Positions 1 to 11,609 of a stretch of DNA of 64,000 bases are shown piece after piece. The DNA is from Fasciola hepatica (Eukaryota > Platyhelminthes > Trematoda > Plagiorchiida > Fasciolidae), in assembly GCA_948099385.1 (NCBI GenBank), contig CANUEZ040000014.1, positions 3,733,001-3,797,000 on the forward strand. The letters run 5' to 3'. Positions within the stretch are counted from its first letter, which is position 1. Each line of letters begins with the position of its first letter. Below the pieces are notes generated by a model that did not search any database, had not been told where the DNA came from, and saw only the letters and a program-made list of their open reading frames with translations. Both the position numbers and the translations under genes were made by a program.

Positions 1-185
1 TGAGCAATAGAATTGGAAGTAAAAGTGATGGCGATTCGCACACATAATTGGCAACATGAGAAGAACAGGGCTTAACGTCACTCCGAGGTACTTGATTGAC
101 TCAACTCCATGTAATGGAATAGTGCGCGGAGTATACTGATCATTCGGGAAGATGAGGGAGATGGGATGAAAATACATTCCGAACA
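1..185 (-). pseudogene. Non-LTR retrotransposon reverse transcriptase, C-terminal fragment
   Basis: The minus strand encodes the motif IKYLGVTLSP preceded by a short hydrophobic stretch. The K-Y-L-G-V pattern is the conserved block just after the catalytic palm in non-LTR reverse transcriptases (jockey/CR1/RTE-like). Only this piece is left; no YADD box lies in the adjacent sequence. The fuller version is in the second repeat copy at 15820-16020, and a related element with the same block lies at 61148-61570. Confidence 0.55.
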
Positions 186-850
186 CTTGGAATGGTTGTG
201 GAGAAGATCATTCTGTTCAGAAGAACTTGCAATGTTTTGTCCATTATCAGATGGGTTATTAAATATCTACAACTTCAGCATACCTAATTCCAGTTCCGAA
301 GGAGCAAGTTAAGAGATTGGTAACTTAGATATGAGGAAAGGGGCGAAATCAGAGTAGCTTGAAGAACGTGGCAGTTATTAATTAGGAATCCGAACCATTT
401 TCGGCTAAATCTAGTGTTTGGGAGATGTCCCTAAAAATAGTCCTTATGTTGTGTCAATAAACTGGCTGGGCGATCATAGGAATGATGCTTCAGTAGTGTC
501 AGTGATCTTGGAATGAAGTGAAAATTTAAAGACTTCTTGTGAAATATGCACTGAACAGATTTGGCAGAATTTTTTAGCAATTTGTAGTTAGAATGAGCTA
601 GATAGAATACATAACATCATTATATTTGGCTGACATTTCAGTGGTATGTCTATATGTTATTCTTTCATTCAAAGGAAACCATTGATGTTGGGGCACTTAT
701 GTGTTGCAACACGTCGGTCGTATTTAACGAGGGTTGACCTGGAGGAGATTTGATTTACCGTGAAAATCTTCGTAAGTAATGAACAGGTTGGTTGGAAAAA
801 GTGTTCACATTGAAGGAAAAATAATATTTCCAGTAAAATGCTAAAATTCT
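1..850. repeat. 850 bp interspersed repeat, copy A (left edge cut by the window)
   Basis: This block matches 15835-16684 base for base apart from scattered substitutions (a few percent by eye), with the same length and no large gaps. Homology stops sharply at about 850, where the two copies diverge. Its first 180 bases, read on the minus strand, encode the tail of a non-LTR reverse transcriptase; the remaining 670 bases carry no recognisable coding. A weaker match continues further on (about 1296-1345 against 17128-17170), so the ancestral unit may have been longer than the well-preserved part. Confidence 0.9.
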
Positions 851-2934
851 GACTTTATTTTTCGCCACGATGCAAGCTGAAATGATGTTCTCTGTTACTC
901 TCACTCCACTTCATCCATCACGCTGTCTAACTGAATGGAAACTCATACATCTTGTAGAGTAGAATCACGGAAACGAAGCGAAAATATCAAGTGAAATTAG
1001 TGGTCAGCGGACGAGGACGACGACAGCAGTGTCTGGTTCATCAATCTGCGCAGTTAGGATTGATTTAATTGTGTATGAGGCTATTAGTTGCCGTTTGACA
1101 CGTCAATTGGTTCTCGTGTTCAGTGCAGTTCGCAAACAGTTGGTTTAAATTATCAGGCAAATGGATATCTCGACACAATTTTTTATCCATTTGGAAAACT
1201 TTCATGATAGAAAAAAGTAGTAAACAATCGTATCTTTGATCATCCGGTCTAGGGTAGGCTTTTGGAATTTCCCCTCATTCATGAAGTCTACTCGATTTGG
1301 GGCTACTGACAATTGTTTCAGTAGTGAACACTGGAATTCGACCGATGTGGGCTGTAGTCCGACTGATGGGCAGATTGTCCAGTTTATTGAATTCATCGTT
1401 TGCGTCATTAGTAATACCGCATCATGGAAAAGTCTCAGTTCTCAATGATTTGGAATTGGGACTCTACGTACCACTCCGTTATTTGGTCGAGATTGGGAAT
1501 CGCAATCTTTAGGCAATCTATTTCAGCAACACTCGTTCTCTGTAACACAAATCACTAGTGTTTTTCTGTTTTTTTTTTCTTTCTAATTTTGGGCACTCCT
1601 TTTCGGCAGCTATAGATATGAAAGATTGCGAGCAGTTTGAGGAGATAGTCTTAGAACTAGAACCTCTCTCTATAGTGGCCCATATCTTTATTATACGGGG
1701 TGTGTAGGAAGAAAGCGAGACATTTGCCCCATCAACCTTTTATGGAACGCCGCCTTCATTTTTATCCTGTGTCGTACTGCTCATATCTGAGCCTCGCTTT
1801 TGTTGAGTTAGGTTCCACTTCACTCGTGTATTGCTTAATTAGACTGAAGAAGTTGAACTGAACCGAGATGAGTTCACTCAATGAGAAACACTCGGTTTGG
1901 CCTAAATGATCTACGAGTTCCACTGTACACATGGACCGAAATTTTCTCCTGATTATTCATAAATGAAGTTCCCTCAACCGACGATAAAGTACGACAAAAG
2001 CTTCTAGGAACACTTACTGTTTGTTTCCCAATGGGCAGTAAGGTCATATAAGTAAAACATTGGTCGATATTTGTCAATCTAAGATTTGTCTAGTGCCGAA
2101 TTGCAGAATTTTTGCACGAAATTAACCGTGCGAAATGCCGCGATATTTGCCGTTTCCTTAACAGATAAGTACATCCCGTTAGAATTTTAATCACTGTTAA
2201 TTCTAAGGTGTATCTCGTACGTGATTGCAGGAGAGGTACTTTGCAATTTACATGTCTATCAAATTTTTCTCATGCACGTTTTTGCAAAAATACTCTGAGT
2301 AATGGAAGCAGAATTTTCCCGACACACACTTGAACACTGAAGTCAAGTCAAGAACGTGGCACGATGTATCCCGGTGCACTTCGCTGCATCTTCTCTAGTA
2401 CACACTGCAGTCAAGATGATCGTCTTTAAATGATGAAGTAAAGGTTCTTATCGGACCAAAGACAACAATACAGCAAGAGTTATTCAACAAGTCTTACCAA
2501 ACAAGAGATACTTAGTACTTAGAAGCGCTAAACCAAGGCAAGGCTAAAGTAATTAGCCCTACTCGTTGCTTTCTAAAGAGTGGTGGTGATAGCTAATTAG
2601 TGGTGCGTATCCCAACAGCCTCCGATTGTTTGTGGTGTCAGTGACTTTGAAAGCTTTGCTCTGGTTTACACTTCACCTCGTTTCCAGCATGTGTTGCGTT
2701 ATCGACGGTCTCAGTGTTCCGTGTCCACTGGATGACGCTACCGGTTGTTTTGTTTGCTGGTCGATCTTCGTAGTCAAACAGGAACAAGCCGGAATGTGCT
2801 CAACCTTTTAGTCACGCATTTACCTCTCCCCTTGATACAGTTGATCAGAGCAGATAAAAGACATAAATTGCGAGAAGCTAGCATTTTTTTTTAATCTTCT
2901 CAACTGTACACCTAAAACATGCTAACTCACGTTA
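851..2934. other. Unassigned AT-leaning sequence
   Basis: I see no gene, tRNA or recognisable transposon protein here. Open frames are under 75 codons and lack family motifs. A T-rich tract lies at 1561-1585. A stretch at 1296-1345 resembles 17128-17170, downstream of the second 850 bp repeat. Confidence 0.5.
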
Positions 2935-3322
2935 GAATGGAGCACATAGCATCACGATAGAGACAGGCAGTGCCGAACAGATTAGGAAACTGGTGGGTAA
3001 ATCATGGCCGGGGCACATAGTGGGTCAACAGCAAACCACTACGAGAAACCTTTCCTCAGTGACCCAGAAGAGTTTGATGACCTTTCGTCGTCAGATTGGC
3101 CTGGGCTCAGTGGTCCGAGTGGTTGCGTGAAACGGAAATCCACAGCTCTTAGCCTTTCGTGAGATTCTGTTGATGAGTCGACATAAACACCTACTAGGCG
3201 CGCAGAACCTGTTGACCCACAATGTGCGTTTGTCTTGCCGTTCGCCAGTCAGATCTACTGAACCGTTTCCTAATTCCATCAACACTGTCTGTTCCTATTG
3301 TGTTGCTCTATGCCTCCATTAT
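2935..3322. repeat. Long inverted repeat with a tRNA-like centre
   Basis: The segment 2935-3045 is an imperfect reverse complement of about 3195-3322. Shared words include GTGGGTCAACAG next to GCACAT, and ATTAGGAAAC near the outer part of the arms. The arms are about 110 bases long and roughly 70 percent alike by eye. The loop of about 150 bases contains TGGTCCGAGTGGTTG, which resembles a tRNA A box, but I find no convincing B box. It could be a decayed foldback element or a head-to-head pair of SINE pieces. Confidence 0.5.
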
Positions 3323-6300
3323 TTTACGTTTTACGTACGTGAGTGGGTAGATTAAAATAAATGTTTGTATCTTGTAGACTGTCTTCTATCGGCACTGATC
3401 AGTTGTCACACTGTTCTGCTAATTCAGGTGGGTGTACTCTGCCACTTGAATTGGTAGAAGCAATTGGACTTGGGCGTGGAAAGACCATGGTTCTATCACC
3501 AACGGTATTTTGACCCCGGAGTCTTGGAAAAAATCACAATCTCTGCGGCGAAATAGGTACCATTAGTGGAGCAGTAAAGATGCATATTCAGTAAGCTGTT
3601 GATATCATTACCTTTGTAGGGAAACTGTGGGATGTTTGTTAGTTTCACAGCTATGATGACATTAGCTTTGTTTTGGAAATGGTCATGAGTGTTTGAATGT
3701 GAAAAATTTTTGATATTCTTTAGCCACTCATGTTTTGAACTGCAGTCCTCTTGCTAACTGCCTCTCGTTTGGTAACACTTACTGAGTGACTGTTTCTGTG
3801 TTTTTGCTTTTAGCCTTACAAGAACATTCAGTTCACCATCTGAAAACGACCTGCTTGACTGCAGCAAGCACTAGTAAAGGTGCAACAAAATACGCTGAGA
3901 TACATCGTGCAACCGATGTCTTCTACTTTGAATTTGACCATAAGACTTCCAATGGTCATTATTTTGCTGCGTTCAGTAATAAAAATATTGCCAAGCTACA
4001 TAAATCTCGTCCCTTACCTTCAATAAAACGATCACAATGCATGAAACTAAATTTACTTCCCTAAATGAAGCATTCCTGGTCGAAACTGAGTTCTACCATC
4101 TGATTATAATGCTGAGTACAGGACAGCCATTTTACTCTACATCTAATAACACTTTTCAGATGATTTTTTTAAGGACACCCAATGAAATCACTAATTGCTT
4201 CCAGTCTTATCTGTGACCGAAAATGGGAATGAGTGTGATTTCGAAGAGTGGATCGATCAGTTATTGCACAGAATAACGATTGCACATCCAATAGACAGAA
4301 TTATGTAGTCCAACGTTGTTCAGAAGCAATCACGTAACAAAATGCCCCCTCTTTTGTGTGTGTGCGTATATCTCTCTGTTCCTCTGTTTAACTATCTGTC
4401 TGTTTGTGTGTGTTTGTGTACTTGTGTGGATTTGTTGGGAGATTGGGTATTAAATTTTATCATGGTTGGTCACGAGCGGTAGTTTGACAGTCATGCTCTC
4501 AACCGTGCGTATGTGTACACAGTTGTTATCCGCCACATATTCCAACTCCAGTCAGTAAATTCGGGATATACTAGTGATCGAATGAACTATTAGCAATACG
4601 ATTATCTTAACATCAGTTTGAATGTGGTGGCATTTTAGCATTCATTCTTCAGAGTAAAGTCCTGAAAAATACCTTTTGAGATGTTTGGAGATAATGCGGA
4701 ATTTTAATTCTCATTACTAAAGGAATTATTGCTTCTGACAATTCCAAACCTGTGTTCGGTAGAAAAATGAGCCAGAAAGTGCTTTGCAGAATTTCTGTAC
4801 AGGGTGTTCTTCGGGAGTGGGTACGCCCCTGGAGCTTCGAATTTCTAATACTACTACTGAAGACGGTAGCAGTAACATGATTTCGACGTTTTCTGAATTC
4901 CCGTGAGAAAAATTGTGTTGAGTTGTTCGTTTTAAAAAATAGTGAATGGCACCGGAATTTGCCAGTTGTACTTTCAGATGTGCTATTTTGAATCACAGAG
5001 TGATCGGGTAAAATTACCAACGTAAATCGAGTGAACCGGAATAGAAACCAACATGGACTTGCTCATTGTTAATAAACTGGTCATGTTGATCAATTTAGCA
5101 ACGCCTTGCGTAGAACGCCCGAGTGGAACAGTACTTTATGCAGTATCTGATCACCGGTATGTCATCTATTAGCACATCATTTATCACTAATGTGGGAGTC
5201 AAATGACGAAACCGATACCAAGTCGTATTGTGCGGCCTTATTGAAAGGACCACCTATGCAGTCTCCTAAAGAGCAAGAAATGCAAGTAACTCAAAAAACG
5301 GACCGAAACTCAATCAACTCTACTGGCCTATATCCAAAAACCCTACTTTTTCACAAGAATTTATCCATAGAACAAGATTACTGAGGTTTGGCAGAGTCTA
5401 CAATAGACAAATGGATAGCAATCCTCGAACGTGTCTCGAAACGAAACACCAACAAAATCCCCCCTAGTCTCGTGATCAGAGAAGACTCGAGTCGGTAGAC
5501 ATATGCGAGAGAATATTGTACATATGTCGTTGCTCTGAAATAGTCCCAATACGAGCAAAATAAGAAAGGCAAATCAAAAGCATAGGCGAAAACCGAAAAT
5601 TTATAAAAACGAAGTCGACACAAACTTCACGTTTTTAGTTCAGTAAAAGGCATGCAATCGAAGAAAAGTAGAAAAGTCAAAGTCGAGCATCAGGACAGAT
5701 TGTAACCGAGGGAATCCGAAAATTATATCTGGAAAAATTTCGTTTTATCGTAAAAATCGAGATCAATACAGCAGCCCCCTGCTACAAGTGTGGAAAGTTT
5801 TCGAACCGCGTTGTGGAGGTAGATGTGTATAAACAGTATTCGTGTGCTTGTGAATGCGTGCAAAATACGCGAATGTGGCTGTGTTGCAGGATACTGACGA
5901 GCAAAATAAATGATATGCATGATCTATAAAAAGTATGAACATGCGTGAATAAGATTTTTTGCCAATGACATCGGTTGCGTGAATCGTCATCCTTCACTGA
6001 CATCATCCACCTTCGGGTAACCACTGCCTAATATGATTTCCGAATACCAAATCCGTAGGTTCGTCAAAAACAAAAGAATGACTGTGATCAGGCCGAACCA
6101 GAAGATGAACGTTGGTACTGAAATCCTCCGAACTTCGTTGGACCAGCGAAGTGCACCATATGGCTAGGCTCTGTGAAACGAAAAGAGACGGAATACTGGT
6201 GTAGCAACAGCAGCAAACCCCCACAAGTATACAGTAACAACCAGCAACGCATGTCAGTTCGCGTGGAAAAGATACACACGAAATCTATTACTGAACAATG

Positions 6301-7079
6301 CAGAGGTGAAGATCATGTTTAACTTAATGGCTAAAGTGAGCTTGACAGACGATCTTCCGACTGGATATGTGAATCACATTTGGGGATGGGTGTATAGACG
6401 TACTCTGTTGACTAAAACGTCGCTCTCTTTTCCCATTCAAGGAAGCAACAGAGCCAGTGAACTGCTGACCCAATCGTAAGACAACAATCCCATTCGATGT
6501 TATGGGATTACTATTTGATTGTTTTCCTGAAAGTGGGACTACGGCCCCATTCGAAGTCGTAGCAGGTAAATCTGGGCTCATGCCCTGACGTGACACGGAA
6601 ATGTCGTCAACAGGCAATGCAGAAACGAGTCAAGTAACTTACAAAATAGGTCCTAATTTATGGGAGCTTTTTGGCCAATCAACGGAAAGAAGAGAAATAA
6701 TGATTCGAGGGAACACACAAACGCGGGTGAAGAAGAACTAGCGGATTAACGTGGTTATCAGAAAGAGCGAGATCAGCAGGAGATGGCCAAGTGCAATCGT
6801 TCATGCGGATTAGAGTGACGGGGGGGAGGTTACGTAAACGATAAACTCGAACAGATAAAAACAACAGTTAGACTCATGAGAATTGGGGGTGGATCGACAC
6901 TTGTCGTAGAGACAAGACTGAAAAGAACGGCGTGACACAGCATGACTGAACAACAATAGTTACGCGGTTGAGGAGGCCAAGAGTATGATCGGTATGGAAT
7001 TTAGCACTGACAATGCATGAAAGGGAAGCAAATAGTTCGGTCAATACAAGATAAATTTAGGATAAGGAGTTTGGGACCT
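3323..7079. other. Unassigned sequence; several short ORFs without recognisable family
   Basis: There is no recognisable protein. The longest frames are a 92-codon plus-strand frame at 3786-4064, a 123-codon minus-strand frame at 4649-5020 and a 97-codon minus-strand frame at 6324-6617; none shows a known motif and I do not call them genes. A GT/CT-rich low-complexity tract covers about 4350-4435. The right end may include the 5' leader of the gypsy element that follows, but no LTR could be identified. Confidence 0.5.
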
Positions 7080-7139
7080 GGACTGAACCAGTTTGACGCA
7101 GTTCCTCGATATGACGAGCTGAATCTCTCTGTCCAAATC

Positions 7140-7830
7140 CAATAAATTTTTACAGCTACCGTTCGAGAAACTGAGGGAAATTTTGCTGAACCATGTTGTG
7201 TCAACCAACCTCCATGCGATCGAACGAGAGAAATTCAATTCACTGGTGCGATAGAAGAACATATCTAATCGCGAGTTCATTCTGCAACTGAATCAACAGG
7301 ACGCATGCTGCAGTTATGAGGATCGTTTGGAGGATCAACTAATTGCCGGAATCAACAACATCACTCTACAGTAGCGCTTGCTGGAACAGAAAAGCTTGAA
7401 CTTTGCAGAGGCTCGCAGAATCTGTGAGCAATATGATGACGTAGATTCAGCCACCACACCAAATACAACAGTTTTGTTTCAGCAAAAGATGTCCAGACCA
7501 ATACGCTTGCGTCGTAACCACCAAGTACACGTCAATTAGTCACGCCATTCCGATGCTGCGATGTCTCGCAAACCTGTTAACAGATGCGTGTCATGTGGAG
7601 ATTGCCGTTTGCGTTCAATGCCCTCAACCCGTCAAGCCGTATACTATGCATGTGATAAAACTGGTCGCATACGAAAGGTATGCCGAGGATCCAGGTGCAG
7701 GATGATGGAGATGACCGAAGCGAACCAAACCAGTTTACACACTGAAGATCACCGGTCAAAACGATCAATTATTGCACAAACCGTTGTCATTTCAATGAGG
7801 ATATCAACATGATTTCATTGTGGATACGGA
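7140..7830 (+). pseudogene. gag: Gag of gypsy element A (capsid C-terminus and zinc knuckle)
   Basis: The frame reads LREILLNHVV, then EDRLEDQLIAGIN, then NFAEARRICEQYDD, a typical Ty3/gypsy capsid C-terminus. After an in-frame stop near 7373 the frame continues to a basic stretch and a cysteine-rich region (CVSCGD ... YYACDKTGRIRKVC, 7585-7700) corresponding to a nucleocapsid zinc knuckle. In the second knuckle several metal ligands are replaced (for example D for the usual glycine and R for histidine), so it is probably inactive. Gag would package the element RNA in virus-like particles. The N-terminal part upstream of 7140 is not recognisable. Confidence 0.75.
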
Positions 7831-8345
7831 GAGTTGTGAGTTCATCATTCCGGGGAAGGCCTTGAAGATGGTCTATCCTATGTCAACCATAAAACCCACT
7901 TGTTTCAAACCATCCCGTTAACTATAGTGAGAAGTCTATTCCACCCACGAATCATCTCATTTTACTAGCACAAAATATTGTTTATCTAGGAAGAAACAAT
8001 CACTGATACCAAACCAACTGGTTCATACTTGCATCAAGTAGCTTGTCTTTTGATTGGTCACATGACCAGCTACCACTCGACGCGAATCCGTTCATGTCTC
8101 ATCTATCGGCTATCTTGTCACTTGCGTGTCCACTGACACGTGCACTGACCTGGATTCTGAACAGGGCTGACTTGCCGATTGCTGACGGGACTTGGCCGAC
8201 TATCGACCATGAGGCAGCACGTACCCTCACACCACTGACATACTCATTCAAAGTGTAGCCGGTCCCCACCTCACCCTGTTGGGTGAAACGACGCTAATGT
8301 TACAATTCAAGCAGCAAACGCATGTCCCAGTCCGCTTCCTGATTT
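7795..8345 (+). pseudogene. Aspartic protease of gypsy element A, split by a repeat
   Basis: The left part reads HDFIVDTESCEFIIPGKAL; this is the retroviral-type active site (usually DTGS) with glycine changed to glutamate. The frame continues to about 7910, then is interrupted by non-coding repeat DNA, and resumes near 8255 as PHLTLLGETTLMLQF, the flap and C-terminal part of the same domain. The altered DTG triad and the insertion both predict no activity. Confidence 0.7.
7975..8245 (+). repeat. Dispersed repeat R3, copy A, inserted in the gypsy protease
   Basis: The copy carries the family words TTGATTGGTCACATGACC, GACCTGGATTCTG and CGACTATCGACCATGA. It matches 39385-39605 in the same orientation and 20025-20400 and 33785-34135 in the opposite orientation. 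It separates two halves of one protease frame, so it arrived after the gypsy element. No coding or clear tRNA-like promoter was seen; a short non-autonomous element is the simplest explanation. Confidence 0.75.
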
Positions 8346-8559
8346 CAGTTTATAGTCCGTCTGTTCAGTGACTGAATGCATTCCGAGCTATGAATCGCTC
8401 ATTTTCATTTCACACAGCGTCAGCCACTCCCGTTGATCCAGGGATTCTTTGACAACTGGTGATACAATGCTCCAACAATCGTGGAGGAATGGCGGTGGAG
8501 CCAGTAAATTTGGAATCCCATGGTGATCAGGTGTTCATCACGCGAACAGTGCTGCCGTG

Positions 8560-9990
8560 CGGTCAAAGAGGTGTTCTTAAAGCATTGGGATGAATGGAGC
8601 AGAATGGCGTGATCACCTCAGTCAATTCGATTTCTTGGAGGACTCCGACAGTGGTGGCAATGAAGAGCGATGGGAAAACGCCACGGATTTATGGGGACTA
8701 CAGACTTTAAATACATGACTTCGACGATGTGCTGCGACTAATATGGAACCGGAAGATTTTATGATACCCTTGCTCGGTAGTGCACACTTTTCGAAGATTG
8801 ATCTAGCTGATGCGAACCTGCAAATTCCGCTGCTCCCAGAATCGAGACCACTTATCACCATCAACACTTTTGGGTTGCACTTCTCATCGGGCACTGTGGT
8901 GATTATGACCTATTCATATGCAATCAGAGAAAACCGATTTCAACCAACCAGTGTTTTGTGTGGTCCTACTATTTGGGTGACTACTGACTGCGTTATTGCA
9001 ATGCCAGAGAAATTAATGATCGCATATACGATACCGACTACTGTCACACAGGCATACATGCACGTACGCACATCACTGTGACTTCACCCATGCCACGGAC
9101 GGCTTGCTTTAACCAATCAGACTTTGGCCCTGAGCCATACGCGCTCGGTAATTCGTTGCTGCTGAGCAGCCCTGCTTGGCCACACTGGATCGCACGTACT
9201 GCTTGCGCTTGCCTATTGATGATTCACCTACTTGATCGCTAACTTCCGTGCTTACTGATGCACTAATAATCGGATTTGTTGCGTACTATGTCCTCCGTTG
9301 ATTGCTAATACAACACACCGCTCATTTGTTTGATGTACACTCCAATCAGCATCCATCCATTTCCGAGCCCAAATGCATGCATCATGCTCGTATGACTCAT
9401 CTTAGTCCAACCATAGATATTGGTTACGGCAGTACGCATATGTCGCGAGCATGATCTGCTACCATATCACTTTACAATGTCTGGCAAATTTGTGGCCTCC
9501 AATCTCATGGATCATGGATCAATACCGGTATGCATGTGAGTTCCGTTACGTACTTCACGCGTATATAAATGCCGTATTTAATATGCTAAGCTACCAATAC
9601 ATTTCAGTGCCAGTTGGTGGGTCTTCTGATTCCATTTCGAGCAATTCGGTTATCGCATGCGTTTTGCAGGTGGCCATTTACAAGGTGATTGAAGGGGGAA
9701 CATGATCATCGCTTGAAGCAGACCCTGGAGAGATTCGTAGCCAAGAATATTTTAATCAAGTCTTCTAACTGCAAGTTCGGTGTCCGAGAATTGAATTTCC
9801 TTGATTTCATGGTGAACACTAATGAGTACCGGCCGGACCCTGATCGCTTCAAACCCGTAGCCGAAATGGAGTGGTCGAAGAACCAAGCATACTTGAGATC
9901 GATCCTTGGTTGTTTGCAATACTACTCAAGATTCATGCCGAATTTTTCAAAGAGGGCTCAGTCGTTGTTCCTCGCCTTGCCACCTGATGT
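8560..9990 (+). pseudogene. Reverse transcriptase of gypsy element A, split by an insertion
   Basis: The left part has the template-binding motifs of a gypsy RT (MKSDGKTPRIYGDY region at 8665-8705, then FSKIDLADANLQIPL with the first catalytic aspartate). The frame is lost after the INTFGL block near 8890. It resumes at about 9665 and runs through EHDHRLKQTLERF, NFLDFMVNTNEYRPDPDRFKP and LRSILGCLQYYSRFMPNFSKRA, the thumb and connection region. The YxDD box that should lie just before is replaced by YKVIEG, so catalysis is lost. Intervening bases do not encode RT. Confidence 0.85.
8895..9665. mobile_element. Insertion or replacement inside the gypsy RT
   Basis: About 770 bases lie between two RT blocks that normally are about 70 codons apart. 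It has no RT coding and no recognisable protein. The composition is rich in CATG and TGCATG words. I could not see terminal repeats or a target duplication, so whether this is one insertion or an insertion plus deletion is open. Confidence 0.5.
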
Positions 9991-9999
9991 GTAGCAGTG

Positions 10000-10440
10000 G
10001 ACTGGCCAATGCGAGGAAGTCTTGCGGGATCACACCAACAGCATAGTTGTTAGCTCCATTCGCACCATCCAAACAAGCAGTACTAATCACGGATGCATCT
10101 AAGGTTGGAGTCGATGCAGTGCTTGAACAAGATAATTTCCCGATCATCTGTATTTCTTGACTTCTGAATGCTGCTGTGAGAGGATACTCACAGACACCGA
10201 AAGAAGCGATGGCTGTAGTCCGGGCAGTACGACTTCTTCATAGGTGCCTGTTGGGGTTAAAGTTCACAATTGTCAGGAGTCACCAAGCTCTAAAATTTCT
10301 CTTCAACCCGAATAAGTCCGTTGCCAAGTTCACAGCCGCCATGAAGCAACGATGGAGTATTTCTCTTGCGGCGTAGTTTAGACGCTCGCACGATATATGC
10401 TGACTCGATTCCCATCCAATGAATGGAACGCGCAGAACAA
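10000..10440 (+). pseudogene. RNase H domain of gypsy element A
   Basis: After a frameshift near 10060 the frame reads AVLITDASKVGVDAVLEQD, which includes the first catalytic aspartate (TDAS). Following a stop at 10159 it continues as RGYSQTPKEAMAVVRAVR, containing the second acidic position (E of KEA), then LLGLKFTIVRSHQALKFLF, where the usual TDH is RSH. MKQRWSISLAA marks the end of the domain. RNase H would remove the RNA strand during reverse transcription. The altered TDH and frame breaks imply a dead copy. Confidence 0.8.
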
Positions 10441-11270
10441 TAGCAATTGATGGGTTTTACTAATTATATTGGTTATCCTGTATAACTGACAGGAGATGGG
10501 AGACTAAACTAACCAATGGCCAGAGCTGACGAGTTAGAGTGCGTCTTGCCGCTGGAGTCGAGTGATGTAAGATGGCGATGCTGTTGACTTTGCCGGTACC
10601 AGGTGGGCTTAAACAAACAGACTTCAAACAACCATTCGATTGAAGGAACTGAGGCTAAGCTGAATTCCTGACCTATCGAAGAGCCTGGGCGAAGTTTGCT
10701 TGACTAGTTGCGTACCTCAATGGATGACTGATCAGAATCACCCAAATATCCCACAGGACTTCTAAAATAGGCCCATGTGTCCGACCGAAGAAGATTATCA
10801 TACCGCACTGGTTGAATCGGGTCTAAATGTGTGAAAGTACTTTGAAGTACAATTGTCCTGACTATAAGCCACTTTATGTGACTGAGAAGAAAGATTCGAA
10901 AAGGAAGATTGCCCATAGCCAGAGGAAAACCTGGTGCCGGAATTGGCTGCTCCTGAGGAGCGGTTGTCATTCCCAAGTAAACTTAAGTACAGATACCTAT
11001 TCATAAACAAGGCGCACCTGAGCTCTAAGCTCGCAATTGCATTTCAGTGAGTTTGGTGTCTGCGAAGCGGCTACAGTAGAATGACGACATCCTACATCGG
11101 TCTGGTAAGGCAGTTCCGCATGGTGATTTTCTGTCAAGGTACTCACGATTTGCCACTGCTGAACAGTGCAATTTCATGTCACTAGTCACTACTGTGTCGA
11201 TGATGGGGCTGCGAAAATACACCGAAATATACTAATCGAAAGAAACTCTGCTACCGAGAAAGGCTGGCAA
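10441..11270. other. Unassigned spacer between RNase H and integrase parts of gypsy element A
   Basis: About 830 bases separate the RNase H and integrase blocks, more than the family normally needs. No gypsy protein could be read here in any frame, so part of it is probably inserted DNA. No terminal repeats were seen. Confidence 0.4.
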
Positions 11271-11605
11271 CCGGAAGTGAAAAGAAAGTACCTGCAGTTT
11301 TTTGTGAATCGCGAGGAATTTTGGGTGCAACCTGATGGAGTACTGTGCCGTGGCGATCGGTAGGTTATATCTCCTCTCCTGAGTAAAACAGTCGTGGGAG
11401 ATTCTTTCGGAAATTGGTGCTGATTGTCGCTCAGGTTGATGTTGTTCAACTGATTCTGGTTACTGAGCTTGGTCAAGATCAGTGATCAGAAGCCAGTCCT
11501 GGGAGATCTGCATAAAGGTCACCTGGGGGTGGACAGGATGAAGTGTTTGACTCAGTAAATGTGTTGGTGGCCTGAATTAGATGCCGATATATGTACACAA
11601 AACCA
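11271..11605 (+). pseudogene. Integrase N-terminal zinc-finger region of gypsy element A, truncated
   Basis: The frame reads REEFWVQPDGVLCRGDR, followed by ISPLLSKTVV, then about 100 unrelated bases, then LHKGHLGVDRMK and CWWPELDADICTQNQ at 11502-11605. The H-x-H plus C pattern is the HHCC finger of gypsy integrases. Compare with the related copy at 23983-24396, which reads LHKGHLGMDKM and CWWPESDDDIC. The catalytic core that should follow is missing; sequence switches to a minus-strand Penelope-like reverse transcriptase. Confidence 0.8.
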
Positions 11606-11609
11606 AGTC

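Larger units (their letters stand above)
7140..11605 (+). mobile_element. Ty3/gypsy LTR retrotransposon A, degenerate and interrupted
   Basis: Gag, protease, reverse transcriptase, RNase H and the integrase zinc finger follow one another in the gypsy order on the plus strand. The coding is broken by several stops and frameshifts and by two clear insertions: a dispersed repeat near 7975-8245 and unrelated DNA near 8895-9665. The element ends abruptly in the integrase finger, where a minus-strand Penelope-like fragment begins. I could not find LTRs at either side. The integrase finger matches the minus-strand fragment at 23983-24396, so both belong to one family. Confidence 0.85.

Noticed and set aside
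3165..3200. TGTTGATGAGTCGACATAAAC, resembling a hammerhead core
   Set aside because: The CTGATGA is altered, GAC/GTC would leave no loop, and GAAA is absent.
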